From Tetrahymena elliotti 4EA (Eukaryota > Ciliophora > Oligohymenophorea > Hymenostomatida > Tetrahymenidae): a DNA stretch of 64,000 nucleotides. Both the position numbers and the translations under genes were made by a program. The stretch spans positions 1,026,810 through 1,090,809 of the forward strand of contig JH720298.1 in the NCBI GenBank assembly GCA_000231825.2, given 5' to 3'. Below the pieces are notes generated by a model that did not search any database, was not told the DNA's origin, and worked only from the letters and a program-made list of their open reading frames with translations. Of this stretch, positions 27,729 through 40,650 are shown piece after piece (position 1 is the first letter of the stretch; each line of letters opens with the position of its first letter).

Positions 27729-30700
27729 TCATTTTATAAAGTCTGACATTTGTTAAATTTGATTTTATTTAATAATATCTGATTTCATTTAATCAAATTT
27801 GAATCTATATAGTAAATAATTTTTTTAGGGGAGGGATTGCGAGTCAGTGCGATCTGGAGGGGGTTCACATATGGGATGTAACTCTTTCTTTGATTTTAAA
27901 TCGTACTGATAACCCTCATATTGTACTACCTCTCGACCCTCCCATTACTTTGATTGAAAATGAGAAATTTTGATCTTATTTTAATTTGTTTACTTGGATT
28001 TTTATTTGCTTTTTTCCCAGAATTTAGTAAGCTCTTCACTGATTCCTATATATTCAAGTCTGATTTCATCATTAAGGCCATCTTTTGATAATTGAATGGA
28101 AATAAATAAATGGATTAGTAAAATTTGAATATATTACTTATATCTTCTATCTGATGTATTCTTTTATTACTTCCTATAACATTTTCATTTTACAAAGAGA
28201 ATGCTTATAATCCCGGTTCTTTAAATACTTTAGCCATATATTGATTGAACTTTTTTTCATACCTTAAAAAGAATATTTATTTTAGAGCTGTTTATTTTTA
28301 TTAATTTTAATTTACTCTAAAAATTGCTTTTCATTATAATTTCTAGGCTTGTTAACATCCTTGGCTTGGAAATTTAAGTAATAGTCAAAGTTAGAATATG
28401 CTTAATCTTAAAGAGCAGCTGCTATACTTTTAAACTAATTATTGATATAGGTAGGATGGCAATCTAAAATATTCTATAAAAAATTGCTTAATTTTTGTTA
28501 ATTCATAAATATAAAGTTACTAAAATGTTTAAATTTGGGTCATCTTGCTATTTATTTTAATTTATTATTTTTGATTATTCTTATATCTCTTGATTCTAAA
28601 ATGTTTTTTACTATTCATTCACAATTTATTTTTTTTTCTCATCATTCTAATGATTCTAAGATGGTTACTATTAATTTGAATCCTCAAAATCATCAAATTC
28701 ATCATCTTCATATTAATCATCTTCCTTTTACTTTATTTTATAATTTTTTTAAATGAAGAGTTCTTTTATTTAAATATAAATTCATACATCTGATTGATTG
28801 TCTTACAATTTTATTTACTCTTATTCATGAAATTTTTCTTCTTAGAACTCTCCAAAGTCTTCATCCCCAAAGAGATTCTCTTCAGAGTGTGAATTTTACT
28901 ATTAATACCCTTTTTTTATATTTATATCATTTATCTTCTTATTAGGAGATTCATGCTTTTCACTTTTTCTTGTTGGGGTCAATTTTATATTATCACTTGA
29001 CTATTTGTTAAAATTATTATATAATTTAAAACATTTAATATCATTTGACTAATTGTGAAAATGATTGTTTATTGTTTAAGCAATTAATTTTAAATTATTA
29101 TTTTCATCATTTGTTAAAATCATTATTTATTTCTTTTACTGAAATTTAAATGAATAAAATAAATTTTACTCCTTATTGCTAATTATCGCTGAGGGCTTCA
29201 GTTGTTTCAAGGTGTTTATTTAAATTTATTTTTATTTCGTCATTTTATTTTTTTGAATGATTTTTAGTAATTTTTTCTAGATGATCAAATTAATTAAACT
29301 ACTCTATCGATTGATGATCAACTTCAAGAGTTATCGTTCTGCCGTTTTCATCATTATCTATCTGAGTTCTTATGATTTCTTAATTTAAGCTTGGCGAGCT
29401 TAGAATTTACGATTTACTTTAAGTATTTACATGTTAAGCTGGTGGAGCCAATAAATTACTGTTTTAAATATTTTTTACAGCTTAATTATTGTTATTGCTG
29501 CTGACATTTTTTTATGATTAATTATATTGTTACTGCTAAAAAAGCAGTCTTCCGATTCCCTTTTCTAATGTTTCCTTATTCATATTTTAATTTAAGTACT
29601 TGTTACTTGTAGCTATGATAGTGTGTTTTTTTGGATCTTCTTCATTTTCATCAAAGTCAGTTGGAACCCTTGAGTCATGCTACAAAATATTTGGATTAGA
29701 TGCTATATTGTGCTAGTGATAACTGTAAGGTTCTTCATATTCTTAATCAAAATTATGTGCTGTAATTTAATTGTTTAATTGTATTGACTATTGATCTTAA
29801 TTATCAGCTTCACTGCAATAATTAAAACTTGGGTATTGATTATTAGATACTAATTTTCCAGTTTGTTTGGGTTCTATATTAGACTAATTGTCGCTATTTC
29901 ACTCATTTTAATTATTGTTACTTAAAGCATTTTATTCTGCATTCTTTCCAGTACTTATTTACTGTTCTCCTTAATCTTAAGGTTGCTACCATTCAAATTA
30001 TTGCTAAGAATATCTGTCATCTATTTTCATTTACTTTTTCTACATCTTCAATAAATTATAATCTTGTGTTAAATCCCTGCTCATGTTAGGACTTTACAAA
30101 TCATTCATAGGAGATTTCATATTCCCTTATCCTCCAATAGGAGACAGATCAATTTCATCTTCTGCTAATTCTCTTAAAGCAAAACCACTTTAATTTTAAT
30201 ATTTCTTACGACTAATTTTATTATTCTAAGGAGTCTTTGTATCATCAATCGAAGTAGCAAATTAATATTCAAATTAAGGTTTAAGCGAAGGACTGCTTAA
30301 TAAATTATTAGTTGCGTACTGCGACATATTTGCTTAAGTCGATAAAATTAAGTTTTTATTCTAAGCTTTATTATTTTTTGTGTTATTTTTTAAAATGATG
30401 AGTGGCAATTACATTTTTTCAGATAATTCATCATCTTAATTATTTTTATTCTTTTTATTGCTATGGGAGATCACCTCATTATTTCCTGCCTTTTAAATTT
30501 CATCTAAATTTTCATTAATAAATAATAAACCCTATTCTATTATTTGTTTGTTTATTTTTAGTTTACTATGTTTTTATCCTGGACTGGAGTCATCATCATT
30601 ATCTTCTTCTTCTTCTCCTTAAAGCCAGAATTCCTTTTCTTAAATAGGAAATTCTTCGTTATAAGTGATATTAATCATATTAGTTTGGTGTGTCAAAGTT

Positions 30701-30798
30701 ATTTCTGCCTTATCTTATCTTTCACTTTGAATGGGATTATTTCCAAAGCTTATTCTCCTATCATGATTTTTAACTATATTGATAATATCTTCCTACAT
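27729..30798 (-). CDS. Asn/Gln-rich protein of unknown function
   Basis: Seven exons, listed 5' to 3' on the minus strand: 30798-29922, 29873-29170, 29000-28788, 28730-28521, 28473-28263, 28218-28138 and 28081-27729, giving about 882 residues. An in-frame stop at 30853 precedes the ATG. Introns are 48, 169, 57, 47, 44 and 56 bases; the 48-base one removes an in-frame TGA and keeps frame. The protein is polar and mostly low complexity, with acidic clusters (GEEEEDNDDDSS; DEDFGEFQEEKF) and many Asn, Gln and Ser. The most ordered-looking part is near the C-terminus, with the short segments ISEELTKFWEK, WEGREVVQYEGYQYD and HPICEPPPDRT. No signal peptide or membrane segment is visible. I do not recognise a family. 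The true C-terminus may lie further down, in the open frame ending at 27209. Confidence 0.72.
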
Positions 30799-32557
30799 TT
30801 TGATAAATAATATTAACTTTAAATAAATAGAATCTATTAATAAATTAATTAATCACAATTTAAACAATTTTCAATTTAAAATAAATCTTTTAATAAAAAA
30901 ACCAGCTATATTACTAAACAATTAATATGTAAAATAATTAATTACTCTCTATTAAAAAACACCTTTATTTCTATTCACCAAATCACATTTTTTTAAAAAA
31001 CAGAAAACACCAATTATTCTAATCTCTCAACCAATTACTGTCAAATTTTGCTAAAAATAAACTATTTTAAAAACTTTAAACTTAATTGATTTCTTAATTT
31101 CAGATAAGAATTTTGTAAAATAAAAATATATGAAAAACTCATCCCATTCTTGACATCCTTAGAGTTAATTAATAATTTACAAGATATTCAAAGTTTTTCA
31201 ATTTGAATGAAATAAAATTAAAAAGACTTTATTTAATTTTATTCTCAAATTCAACACCAAATATTTTAATTTTTAGTTAAAATTAAGATTAAATTAACAT
31301 ACCTCTCATGAAATTATTTTATTTAATTTCGTAAAGTAAAATCTTTTGAGAATGAAAAACCTTTTAAATAATGAATGAAATTTATTGATATTTTTAGGTC
31401 TTTTAAAATAACCTTCAAATTACAGTTTTGCTTTTAAAAATTATTTAAATTTATTAATTCAAAAATCAATGAAAAAAATAATGTAAAAATTCAATAAAAT
31501 ATTTTAGAAAAATCAAAAAATCAAAAATCAAAAAAAGTAAGTAAGAGTGTATTATTCATTACATCTTAACAAATACAATTAATATATTATAATTTGAATC
31601 TATTAAAGAACTTACTTTATCGTTAAATCCCAAAAAAAAGAGAGGAATAAAAAGGTATCAAATAATATATGTATGGCAAAGTATAGAAAAGTAATAGGTT
31701 TTAATAAAATTGATGGTTAAAATTAATTTTCTTTTATAGAAATAATTTAATTTTGGTATTCTTCCCTTTTGCTTTTGAGAAGATTAAATTTGTAATTTGT
31801 GGTTAAAGTAATTTTTTTCCAATTAATTGCTTTTTGTTTATATTAAATAGGTATTTTAGTTTACTATTGAATATAATATATAGGATGGGATATATTTTCT
31901 AATTATATGTAAATTAGTTTGGATTGATTGAAATTGTCTATGATAAATTGATTAAACATTCATAGTATGTGATAAAGTATTTAATAAAGAAAAAAAGCTG
32001 ATTGATTTATTGAGGAATAATTCAGTAAAAAAAAATATTAAAAAAGTTTTACACAAAAAGCACTTAGTCATTTTTTATTTTTCTAATTTTAATTTAGACT
32101 TTTTAAAGAAGTGGCTGTAAAGAATTAATAATGTATATTGAAGGTTTTTAATCATCATCCATTTGATAGAATGAGAGCACCAATAGAAGTCTGAAATAAT
32201 TAATAAAAACTAAATTCTTATTGAAATTAATTAAGAAATAAAATTATAGATAACTCATTTAGTAGAAGAGCATTAATTAAGTTTTAGGCATAAAATATTT
32301 AATTATTTAGAATTTGATTAAACTTTAAAACAACAGTAATAGCTATTAGTTAGTTTCTTAGATAGATAGTCAATCAATCAATTGATCAATCAACAGACAG
32401 ACAGATTCCATTTTTTATATCCTCTCTTAATATTCGTTCAAACAATACATAAAAGAAATCGTATTTTAAATCAAAACAATTGAGAGATCATTGTGGAAAC
32501 AAGTGAACGAACAAACGAACAAACAAAGATATAACCAAATAAACTTGTCATAATTTT
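30799..32557. other. Divergent intergenic region
   Basis: About 1.76 kb between the minus-strand Asn/Gln-rich gene and the first MGC gene, so it should carry both promoters. It is A+T-rich with short direct repeats such as CAATCAATCAATTGATCAATCAA near 32,370 and CGAACAAACGAACAAACAAA near 32,507. No coding frame or known box is recognised. Confidence 0.5.
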
Positions 32558-33328
32558 ATGGGCTGTTAGTAAGGAAAAATGAACAACAATGCTAAAGAGA
32601 CATAAAACAAAGGTGGCTTCAACAGAGCTTGTACAATGAAAAATAACAATAATAACGCAAAGAATTAGGAAAACGAAGAAGAAGCTAATCCATCATTAGA
32701 TAACAGTAGAAACTAAAATGGTATTAAGAGTGATGAGTAAAAGATAATTCCTAAAAATGATTAAAATGGAGATGAAGAATAAATTGGAAAAACTAAAGGG
32801 GTTTCTCCATAAAAGACAAAAGATGATCAAAATCAAGAAAGCTAGCCAAATAATGGAGACGATAATCCTCCCTTAAAGTACACCTTCACAATTAATGGAA
32901 AGTCCTTGAAATAAATAGAAGATTAAAAGATGTAAGAAGAGGAGGAAGACAATTATAGCGATGTGCTTCTCTCTACAGAAATAAGAGAAGGGCACACTCC
33001 TTAGTTGTCAGAAGAAGATGAATACTTACAGTTTGAAAGAATTTATGATAAAAAAGATATCACATTGGCAGATATCGGTGATGGAATGATAAATGAAGGA
33101 TTAGTAGAGAGAAAAATGACTCTACACAAAGCAGCTACCTTAAAGAAATCATCTACATTAAAAAAGAAACTAGAAAAAAAATAAATAATCCATGCTCTTG
33201 ATATCCAACCATCTAGAGACTACTTTATGCCAGACTATTTCAAATAATTTACAAGAAAGCAATCCAACAAAAATCTTCAGTAAGACTATACAAAAACAAA
33301 TACTCTTTTTGTTCCACAAAGCTAGTGA
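32558..33328 (+). CDS. Met-Gly-Cys N-terminal (probably acylated) protein, 256 residues
   Basis: Intronless frame of 257 codons with a TGA at 33326. The product begins MGCQQGKMNNN. A Gly at position 2 followed by Cys is the classic signal for N-myristoylation plus palmitoylation, so the protein is expected to sit on the inner face of a membrane. The first 110 residues are Asn/Gln/Asp-rich. A more ordered part follows: KYTFTINGKSLKQIEDQ, LSEEDEYLQFERIYDKKD and a basic Lys-rich run (TLKKSSTLKKKLEKK). The C-terminal part reads DIQPSRDYFMPDYFKQFTRK. No enzyme motif is seen, so it looks like an adaptor or scaffold. The basic run could add electrostatic membrane binding. Family unknown. Confidence 0.8.
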
Positions 33329-34629
33329 AATAAATTAAAGCACAATTTGTTTTATCAAAAATAATCAATCAATCAATCAAATTACAAGGCATACAATTTT
33401 AATTCTATCAATACCAATCTATCTATCAATCTCTCAATAACTCTTTTAATTTTTTCCACTTCATTATTTATTTTCTCATCTAAGCAAGCAAGTTTTATAT
33501 TACTCTAGCATTCATCTTTGAATATATGCTGATCGCATTCAACTGGTTAGCTCTTTATATTATTCATTCATAAATTATTAACCTGATACGTAGTTAAAAA
33601 ATCAAGTAGAGATCATTTGTAATCTAAATTAAATTCTCTACCTATCTTGGGAGAAAAATTAAAACCTTTTCCTTCTTTGTATCTATCTATCTATGATTGA
33701 TGATATTTAACTTAATAAATAAATAAATAACAATAATTATTAAATTTTAAGATACTATAGTAATAAATTAGCTTTGAAAATTTATTCAAGCTTGCATTAC
33801 AAATTTTTATCTTAGTAATGACTCTATAGTTACTTTAATTAGAAGCAGTAAAATAATTAAAAGAAAATAACCGTAATTTAATAATAACTAAATAAACAAA
33901 TAAAATGAATTTAAAGAATCACAAGGAATGCTAGATTATCAATTAAACGAGTTGAATTTATTTGATTTGTAGAAACATAAAAAATAAAACACTAAAAGCT
34001 AATAAAAATATTTGGTCATATCTATAATATGGCAATAAGAATTAAGATCACTATTTTTGGTAAATAGAATAATGTTTAAATAGCAGAACAAACTCAAATA
34101 AAAAGACAGTAAGCTTATAATTTATTTTTAAGTTTTTTTAAATTGTTAGTTATTTTACTTTTACTGACTATCTATCTACCTATCAATTTACAGACAATTT
34201 CATATCAAAAATAAATAACATTTAAAAAATTGATTTCTTGAGAATAGAGCAACAACAAACAAACAAGCAATCTATCTATCTATCTGAGCATTTAAATAAT
34301 AATCATAAAAAAATAAAACCAAAACCAGAAAAGATGAATGAATGAATCGATTAACAGGAGGAATATTTAAACATTTTGGGTTAAATCAAAAGAATGTATT
34401 TAATAAATTAATCATCTGTCTATCTATGATTTATCTGTCTCTATCAATAAAGGAAACAATAAATATAATAATTTATCTAGATGATAACTAACTAAATAAC
34501 TACAAGTATCAACCAACCATTTATCCTTCCATCTATCAAACTAACTAACTAACAAAATAATAAACAAATAAATAAATAAAATATAAATAAAAAATAAAGA
34601 GAATAATTTAGTGAATTGAGTTATTAAAT

Positions 34630-34650
34630 ACACACACACACACACGCGCG
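34630..34650. repeat. (CA)n(CG)n microsatellite
   Basis: An alternating purine-pyrimidine run of about eight CA units passing into three CG units. Such a sequence can adopt Z-DNA. It is the only GC-rich alternating tract in a spacer that is otherwise nearly all A and T. Confidence 0.85.
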
Positions 34651-35968
34651 TACTAAAAATATTTATAAATTGAACATAAAATATATGAAATTAATATTTT
34701 GTATTTGCTACCTGTATCATATGTGCATAAATATATCAATAAAAAAATCTTGTTATTATTTTAAGAAATTTTCTATATTTGTATTATTCAATTAAATAAA
34801 TCTCAAAATAGACTCTATTTTTTTTAATTACATTTTTGAAAGTAAATGCAAAAAAATATTTTTAATAATATTATTTAAATATTTGTTTGACTTTTAAAAG
34901 GCAAAAAAGAATGAACATTCATATTCAAATAAATTTATTCTACATTCTTAATTTCATTTTTTTTTTATTTGGTTATGTATTATTTTCTTTTTTTTTTCGA
35001 TTTGATTAAGATTAAGTAAAAGATCATTGATTAAACTATAAATACTTTGGAAACTTCACTATCAAAAAGAAGTGTTCAACTTTTTTTAATTAAAACTCTA
35101 ATTTTTAATGATTTAATCAATCATTTGTTCAAGTTTCTAGTAGTCTGGTTATTCAGATGATAGTGTATGTAATGTGAAGAATGAGTTTTTATTAATTCTG
35201 ATTGATTTTGTAAAACACTTTATGATGAACTCAAAATATCTTTAAATCAAGATTTTAATGGAATATGCAAAAATATTAATTAGGTGAGAAAGAGTTTATT
35301 ATCAAAGTTTTTAAAAATATTCAGGTGAATTTTCACTTTGAAAAATCAAACAAACATCTATAAAATAAAGAATAAAGAATGTATTATATATTTATTTTTC
35401 ATATGGAATATACTTACTGACTTACTTGATAATAACGTATTTTTTGTTAACTTCTACTATCTCATAATCCATGAGATTTATAAAAAAATAGCTATTTATT
35501 TGAAAACCTAAAAATCAACTTAGGATTTACTGAATAAATTATTTAAAATTATTTGTGCAACATTTTTATTTCATACAAACAGACAGACAAGCTCTAAATC
35601 AAATCGAAATTAGTTTATTTTTTCTTTCTTTCTTTCAAGGATATTAGTTCGTTTTTGTTTAGTTGTTTGATAGTCCGTTCTGTCCTTTCTGATTTAAAAA
35701 CAAAATTATTCTTTTTACAAAAACAATTTTATGGTAGAACATAGACAGAATGTTAATATTAAGATTATTTTAGATATTTTTTTCTTTTATTCTAAATTAT
35801 TTTAATATAATTCTTCATGAAAAATTAAAATATTTGTAAAATGAATGAGAGTTTTTATTTGAAAAGTATAATATTAAAAATTGTCATAAAATACCCTTTT
35901 TTATTGTTTTTTTTTAAAATAAGTATTTGTTTATGATCGATCCTTTAATGTAAATAAAATAGCATAGA

Positions 35969-36060
35969 CTATTTAGTATAAGGCTTGAAGATACTTATGG
36001 GAGTAATTTGAGCTTATATGATGAATCAATCATATATCTTTATTAGTTTATACTAAATAG
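35969..36060 (+). ncRNA. Candidate structured RNA with a three-way junction
   Basis: Bases 35969-35981 and 36048-36060 are perfect 13-base inverted complements. Directly inside, without spacers, lie a hairpin at 35982-36014 (GGCT/AGCT with a G-T pair, then TACT/AGTA around the loop TATGGG) and a hairpin at 36015-36036 (perfect 8-base stem TATATGAT/ATCATATA, loop GAATCA). An 11-base strand closes the junction. The nested fit without gaps argues for a folded element, but single inverted repeats of this size also arise by chance in A+T-rich DNA. No known RNA family, RNA polymerase III terminator or box C/D pair is recognised, so strand and function are open. Confidence 0.3.
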
Positions 36061-36529
36061 AATAATTGTAAATTTGCAAGTAACTGTAGTGAAATGAAAC
36101 AAAAAATTATCTTCTTTCTCTCTTTTAATATTGTACTGACATGCGCTGTTTAATTTTTGTAAAAGAAATCAAATTTGTTATAAAAATGTCAGATTTTCTT
36201 ATGCTGAAAATAATTTATTTATTTTCTTAGTTTAATTAAGCCTATTTTTATTTATTATTAAATAGGACGATCAACTCTTACAGATTAAAAGACTGGCTGG
36301 GTTTAGTGATAAAATTTAAAAAACTAATTTACATTAATTGATTATTAAATCAATCATTTATTTGTCAATTAATTGATTGATTGGAAGTTTAAAGAACTAA
36401 AATTTCAAATCACATAGTGAAATAAATAAATAATAAATTAATTAAAAAAACTTTTACAATATTGCCGCATTTTTATTTTATTGATAATCAATCAACTAAA
36501 CTGATTAATTTACTTATTGGTATATGATT

Positions 36530-36949
36530 ATGGGTTGCCATAATGCTAAACCTAGAACAACTACTTCTTATTCTTCTTCTTCTTAAACAAAGAATAGAAA
36601 AAATAATAGACTCTCTATTGTTACTTTGGAGGTTAAGAGAGGTCAAAGAAATGTTTTCAAGTCTTAACAAAAAACAGATGGCTTTAACTCTGTTGTTGAC
36701 TACACTATGACATTAAAATAAATTTAATTTATGAAAGAAGGACTCCAAAATATGCCAGTTTTACCTCCTCAAAAAGAGGATTTAGATCCAATAAAACAAA
36801 TCAAAGATTAAAAAATAATCTAACGCCACTAAAAGGGTCTACTCAGTAGTATTAAAAGCTCAAAGCTTTTCTAAAGAAGAAAGACCCAGCTAACTTCTGC
36901 AACTTAGACAAACTCTTTAAACGCTTCCTTTTCTTCTAAATAACAATGA
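36530..36949 (+). CDS. Met-Gly-Cys N-terminal (probably acylated) small protein, 139 residues
   Basis: Intronless frame of 140 codons with a TGA at 36947. The product begins MGCHNAKPRTTTSYSSSS, again with the Met-Gly-Cys signal for myristoylation and palmitoylation. The rest is basic and Ser/Gln-rich (LEVKRGQRNVFKSQ; LLSSIKSSKLFQRRK), with one short ordered-looking part, VVDYTMTLKQIQFMKEGLQ. It resembles the MGC gene 3.2 kb upstream in its N-terminus, lack of introns and a weak Y-T-x-T...K-Q-I pattern, but I cannot show common descent. A peripheral membrane adaptor is a guess. The product is short and uses many Gln codons of the TAA/TAG type, as other genes here do. Confidence 0.72.
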
Positions 36950-39900
36950 AATGAACAAAAGAAAGAACTAATTAATGATTATTGTCTATAAATAATACAT
37001 TAATAAATCACAACCAATAAATTAATAAACAAATTTATTTAAATTATTACCTTAAAAATCCTCCCTCCCTCCTTGCTATACTATTTTTCTGCTCAGCACT
37101 AAACCTTCTCGCTCAATAACTTTAAAAACTCTTCTCGCTCACTCAGCCAGCACACATTCAAATAATAAATAACCTATTAAAAAGATTATTTAATTTGATA
37201 ATTTCTGTACACATACATAAACAAAAAATAACTAACTAACTAACAATTAATAACAATTACGAAAAAAGAACATGAACCAGATGTTGAATCATTAATTTTT
37301 CTACAAAAAAATCTATAAAATATGAATGGATTTAATTCATCTATCAATCCATCTTTTAACCATCTACCAATCTACCTCCCAACCTACTAACTAAGCTATT
37401 AAGCTATGAATTTATTTTTATTAAACTAACGACAAAAATAACTACTAAATACTAAATAAATAAACAAATTAATTTATGTTTTAATTATTTTTCCATAATG
37501 ATCATTTTTATATTTCTTCCCTTTCTTTTAACCTTGTAATTAATATTTGCTTTTATCACATTAATGAAATGATTTTCTAAAGACTTTTTTCAATTTTTTA
37601 GAGAGTGGTTACTTTATTTTTTATTGAATTAATATGATTTAGAATTTCTGTGTAAATGTTATCAATTATTCAATTGATATATACAAATGTTAATTATAAT
37701 TAAAATTAATTACCCTTTAAGCTCAATTAAATTATTCCTTTTAGCTGAGCCTTTTTTGTCACTCTTTTTTGATTGATATTCAAGTCAATTAATTTTATGA
37801 AAGAGCTTGATCAAAAAAAATGATATATTTCTGAAAAACTGAAACAGTTTTATTTATTAAAATGAAGTTTCAGTTGATTAATTTTGGTATCTTGAGTGAT
37901 AGATAAATCATAGCTGCTACAATACAAGAATTAGAGTATTTAATCTGTATTTTATTAGTCATATATTGAAATTTGAACTAGTTAGTTAGTTAGGTAGATC
38001 AGTTAGAGTAAACTAAGAGATAGTTACTAACTTATTGAGTAATCTAAAAATAATGTTAATATGCTATCGAATAAGCTAAATTACCAGTAAATTCTGTCTT
38101 CTTTTTCACCAATATGTTATTAACTTAAGCAAACATTTTGGAAGAATATTTGTTTCAAGCAGTTGCTGTTTTGGTAAATTTATGGTAACTTTTTTAATCA
38201 AATTTCGAACTTTTTTACTTAATGTTGTAATATACATAGAACTAATTTTACTAATAAAAATTGCACATAATTATGAATTTTGTAACTAAAAATTTAATAG
38301 AATATATGAATTTATCTATTTTCTTAGAAATACTCAAAAAAAGGAAGTAAACATAATTATTTCTCCCTAAAAAGTTTAAACTGTTGATTGATTTTAAATA
38401 GCATATTTCACAAAATTATATAGATAAATAAATTTCAAAAAATTTAATCCATTTAATAACTTAAAATAAATATTCAGTTTTTATTAGAATGACTGACTAA
38501 CATCAATTCTAATGAATGAAAATAATGTTTGTTTTTAGAAACATTTCGACACAAAAAGATCAGGTAAAATTTTTTCACATTACAATTACTATAAAAATCA
38601 TCAATTAAATTTATGTCTCTGCCTTTTTAAAGAATCTAAGGATACATGAATTAGATACAAAAAATAATAATTATATTCCCTTACCCCAATTATCATTCAT
38701 TAACTATCCAAATAAAAATAAAATTCATGAAATATATTCATTTTTACTGAATTGACAGACACCATTTGCTAAAACTAGCTGTTTGTTTTTAAGTTAATTA
38801 AAAATAGAATAAATCTTTTCAATTATCATAATTTTAAAGTTTTTAAGCAACTAATTATGGAATTGAGGACAAGTAAACAAACATTAATTTGTGGTTCTTA
38901 ACAAATTTATTCAGTTCTATAAAAAATAGTCTTTATATTATGTTTAAGTTGCTATTTATCACAATTTTTTTGCATTTTTTAATTAAATCAATAAGTGCTG
39001 GTCATAATTTAATCCAAGAAATGCAAATAAGCATAAAACTATTAAATAAATATTAACTAAGATGAATGCTTCTTTATTGATTAATCAGTAAGTATATATA
39101 CATTTTAATTTTTCTATGAAATTATTTGCTTTTTACTCACTGTATTAAGAAATAAAAATATAAATTAAATGATAAATACTTTAATAATAGACATCAAAAT
39201 CCTTTTCTAGAGAAAAATTTATTAAAAATGAGTGTGCTTTAAACAAATTATCTGACTAAATAAATTGGATTTTTAAACATATTTTTATTTTTAAAATCCT
39301 ATTTTTTTAACAAACTAGATGACAAAATTTGTAAAAAAGGCAAAGCTTTTATGATGAACCTATTCTAGTAAAAAACAGGCAGATATTAATTTTCTTACTA
39401 GCCTACATTTTTTATGTTATTTTTTCCTATGAAATCATGCATGCATTCATTACATGAATCAATGTTAATTAAAATTTTGTTAAAAAAAATTAAAAAATGT
39501 GTATTTTTTATCTAAAAAATAAATCCATTCAAAGAGAAATAGAAGAAAGAAAGTAAATATATTTATACTAAGGTATTTTAAAATCAATTTAATGGTAATC
39601 TAATCATTTTTACCTAACAAATACCTCTAGTTATAAGTAATTACAAATTAGCAGTAATTAATAATAAAATTAATCAAACACGAAAAGTGTAAGTTCTACC
39701 TACCATCAATCAATCAATACTTTATTCTATAATACTTAAGAACTATTTACAATCTCTTCAATATTTTTTATGAACCTGATAAATTACTATAAGGTGGGAA
39801 AGAGGTAGCTAGGTTGATAGGAAGTCCAAACAATCAAATTAAAAATTTATTTTTTTATCAAATCATTTATACACTGCCCTAAAAATAAATTATATTTTTT

Positions 39901-40650
39901 CACAATCTGTAAAACTGGATAGGCTACTCCAATTATTTGATCTAAAATAACAATCTCAATTAAATTTATTTTGGCTAATCAATAATTAAGTTTTTTAGAA
40001 AATTTTTTTAAAGAAAAAATGATTTTGATTTAGATGAAATATTTATTTGTGCAAAAAATCTTTCATTAAAAAAAAATTCAACGGCTTTTATAAGATGAAA
40101 ATATGAAAGAGTTTTTTAATAAAATTAAGACATGTTCTGTATGTATTACTTAATATCATATTTATTAGTTAATTAAGGCTATTGAACATAAAATTCAAGA
40201 GATTCTAAATAAATTTATAAATGCTAAAAGAGTGTTTTTAATTAAATTCTATGGCATCATTTGATATTTTTAGTTGATGATAAAGATTATTGAACATTGA
40301 TTAAAGAGATTCAAGATAATTGTATATCAATATATCAAAAGATAATGTTAAGTAATACATAAATTAAAAAATATATTATAAAATATAATAAATATCTAGC
40401 TTCTTTTAGACTAATAAGTAAATTGAAACAAATATGTATGTATGATAGAGTATGAAGTGGTATTATTAATTTTTTATTTATGAGTATATATAAGATGAAT
40501 GATTCTAATACAGGGGATACTAAATGTAGTTAAAGAAGAAGTTATTGTTAATATCACTAATTGAATGACTTGGTTTGGCTGACTAAAAAACTGACTAAAA
40601 GAATGATTGATCGATTTATTGGTTGATTACTTAGGCTTTTTTGAATTTCT
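36950..40650. other. Long gene-poor region
   Basis: About 3.7 kb, strongly A+T rich. Tetranucleotide runs (AAAC, AACT, ATCA) occur near 37,240, 37,380 and 39,705. I find no multi-exon gene; the only item worth naming is a 41-codon frame with a signal-peptide-like start at 38,940. Confidence 0.5.
38940..39065 (+). CDS. Doubtful 41-residue frame with signal-peptide-like start
   Basis: The frame starts MFKLLFITIFLHFLIKSISA, which would be an ideal signal peptide with a cleavage site after SISA, followed by about 21 polar residues and a TGA at 39063. It could be the first exon of an unseen gene, a small secreted peptide, or chance: hydrophobic codons are common in A+T-rich DNA. No supporting context is seen. 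Confidence 0.2.

Larger units (their letters stand above)
33329..36529. other. Gene-poor spacer rich in simple repeats
   Basis: About 3.2 kb with no convincing gene. It holds many CTAT/ATCA/AAAC tetranucleotide runs (about 33,365-33,440, 33,680-33,735, 34,250-34,285 and 34,500-34,600), a CA/CG dinucleotide tract near 34,630 and a structured-RNA candidate at 35,969-36,060. Short frames occur but none has splice or homology support. Confidence 0.5.

Noticed and set aside
29874..29921. In-frame TGA read as selenocysteine or as a sense codon
   Set aside because: A canonical 48-base GT...AG intron removes it and keeps the frame, and the site lies in a low-complexity Asn/Gln linker where selenocysteine makes no sense.
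35000..35300. Short plus-strand frame starting MNSKYLQIKILMEYA
   Set aside because: About 20 codons, no signal, no splice partner and no conserved pattern; treated as chance.
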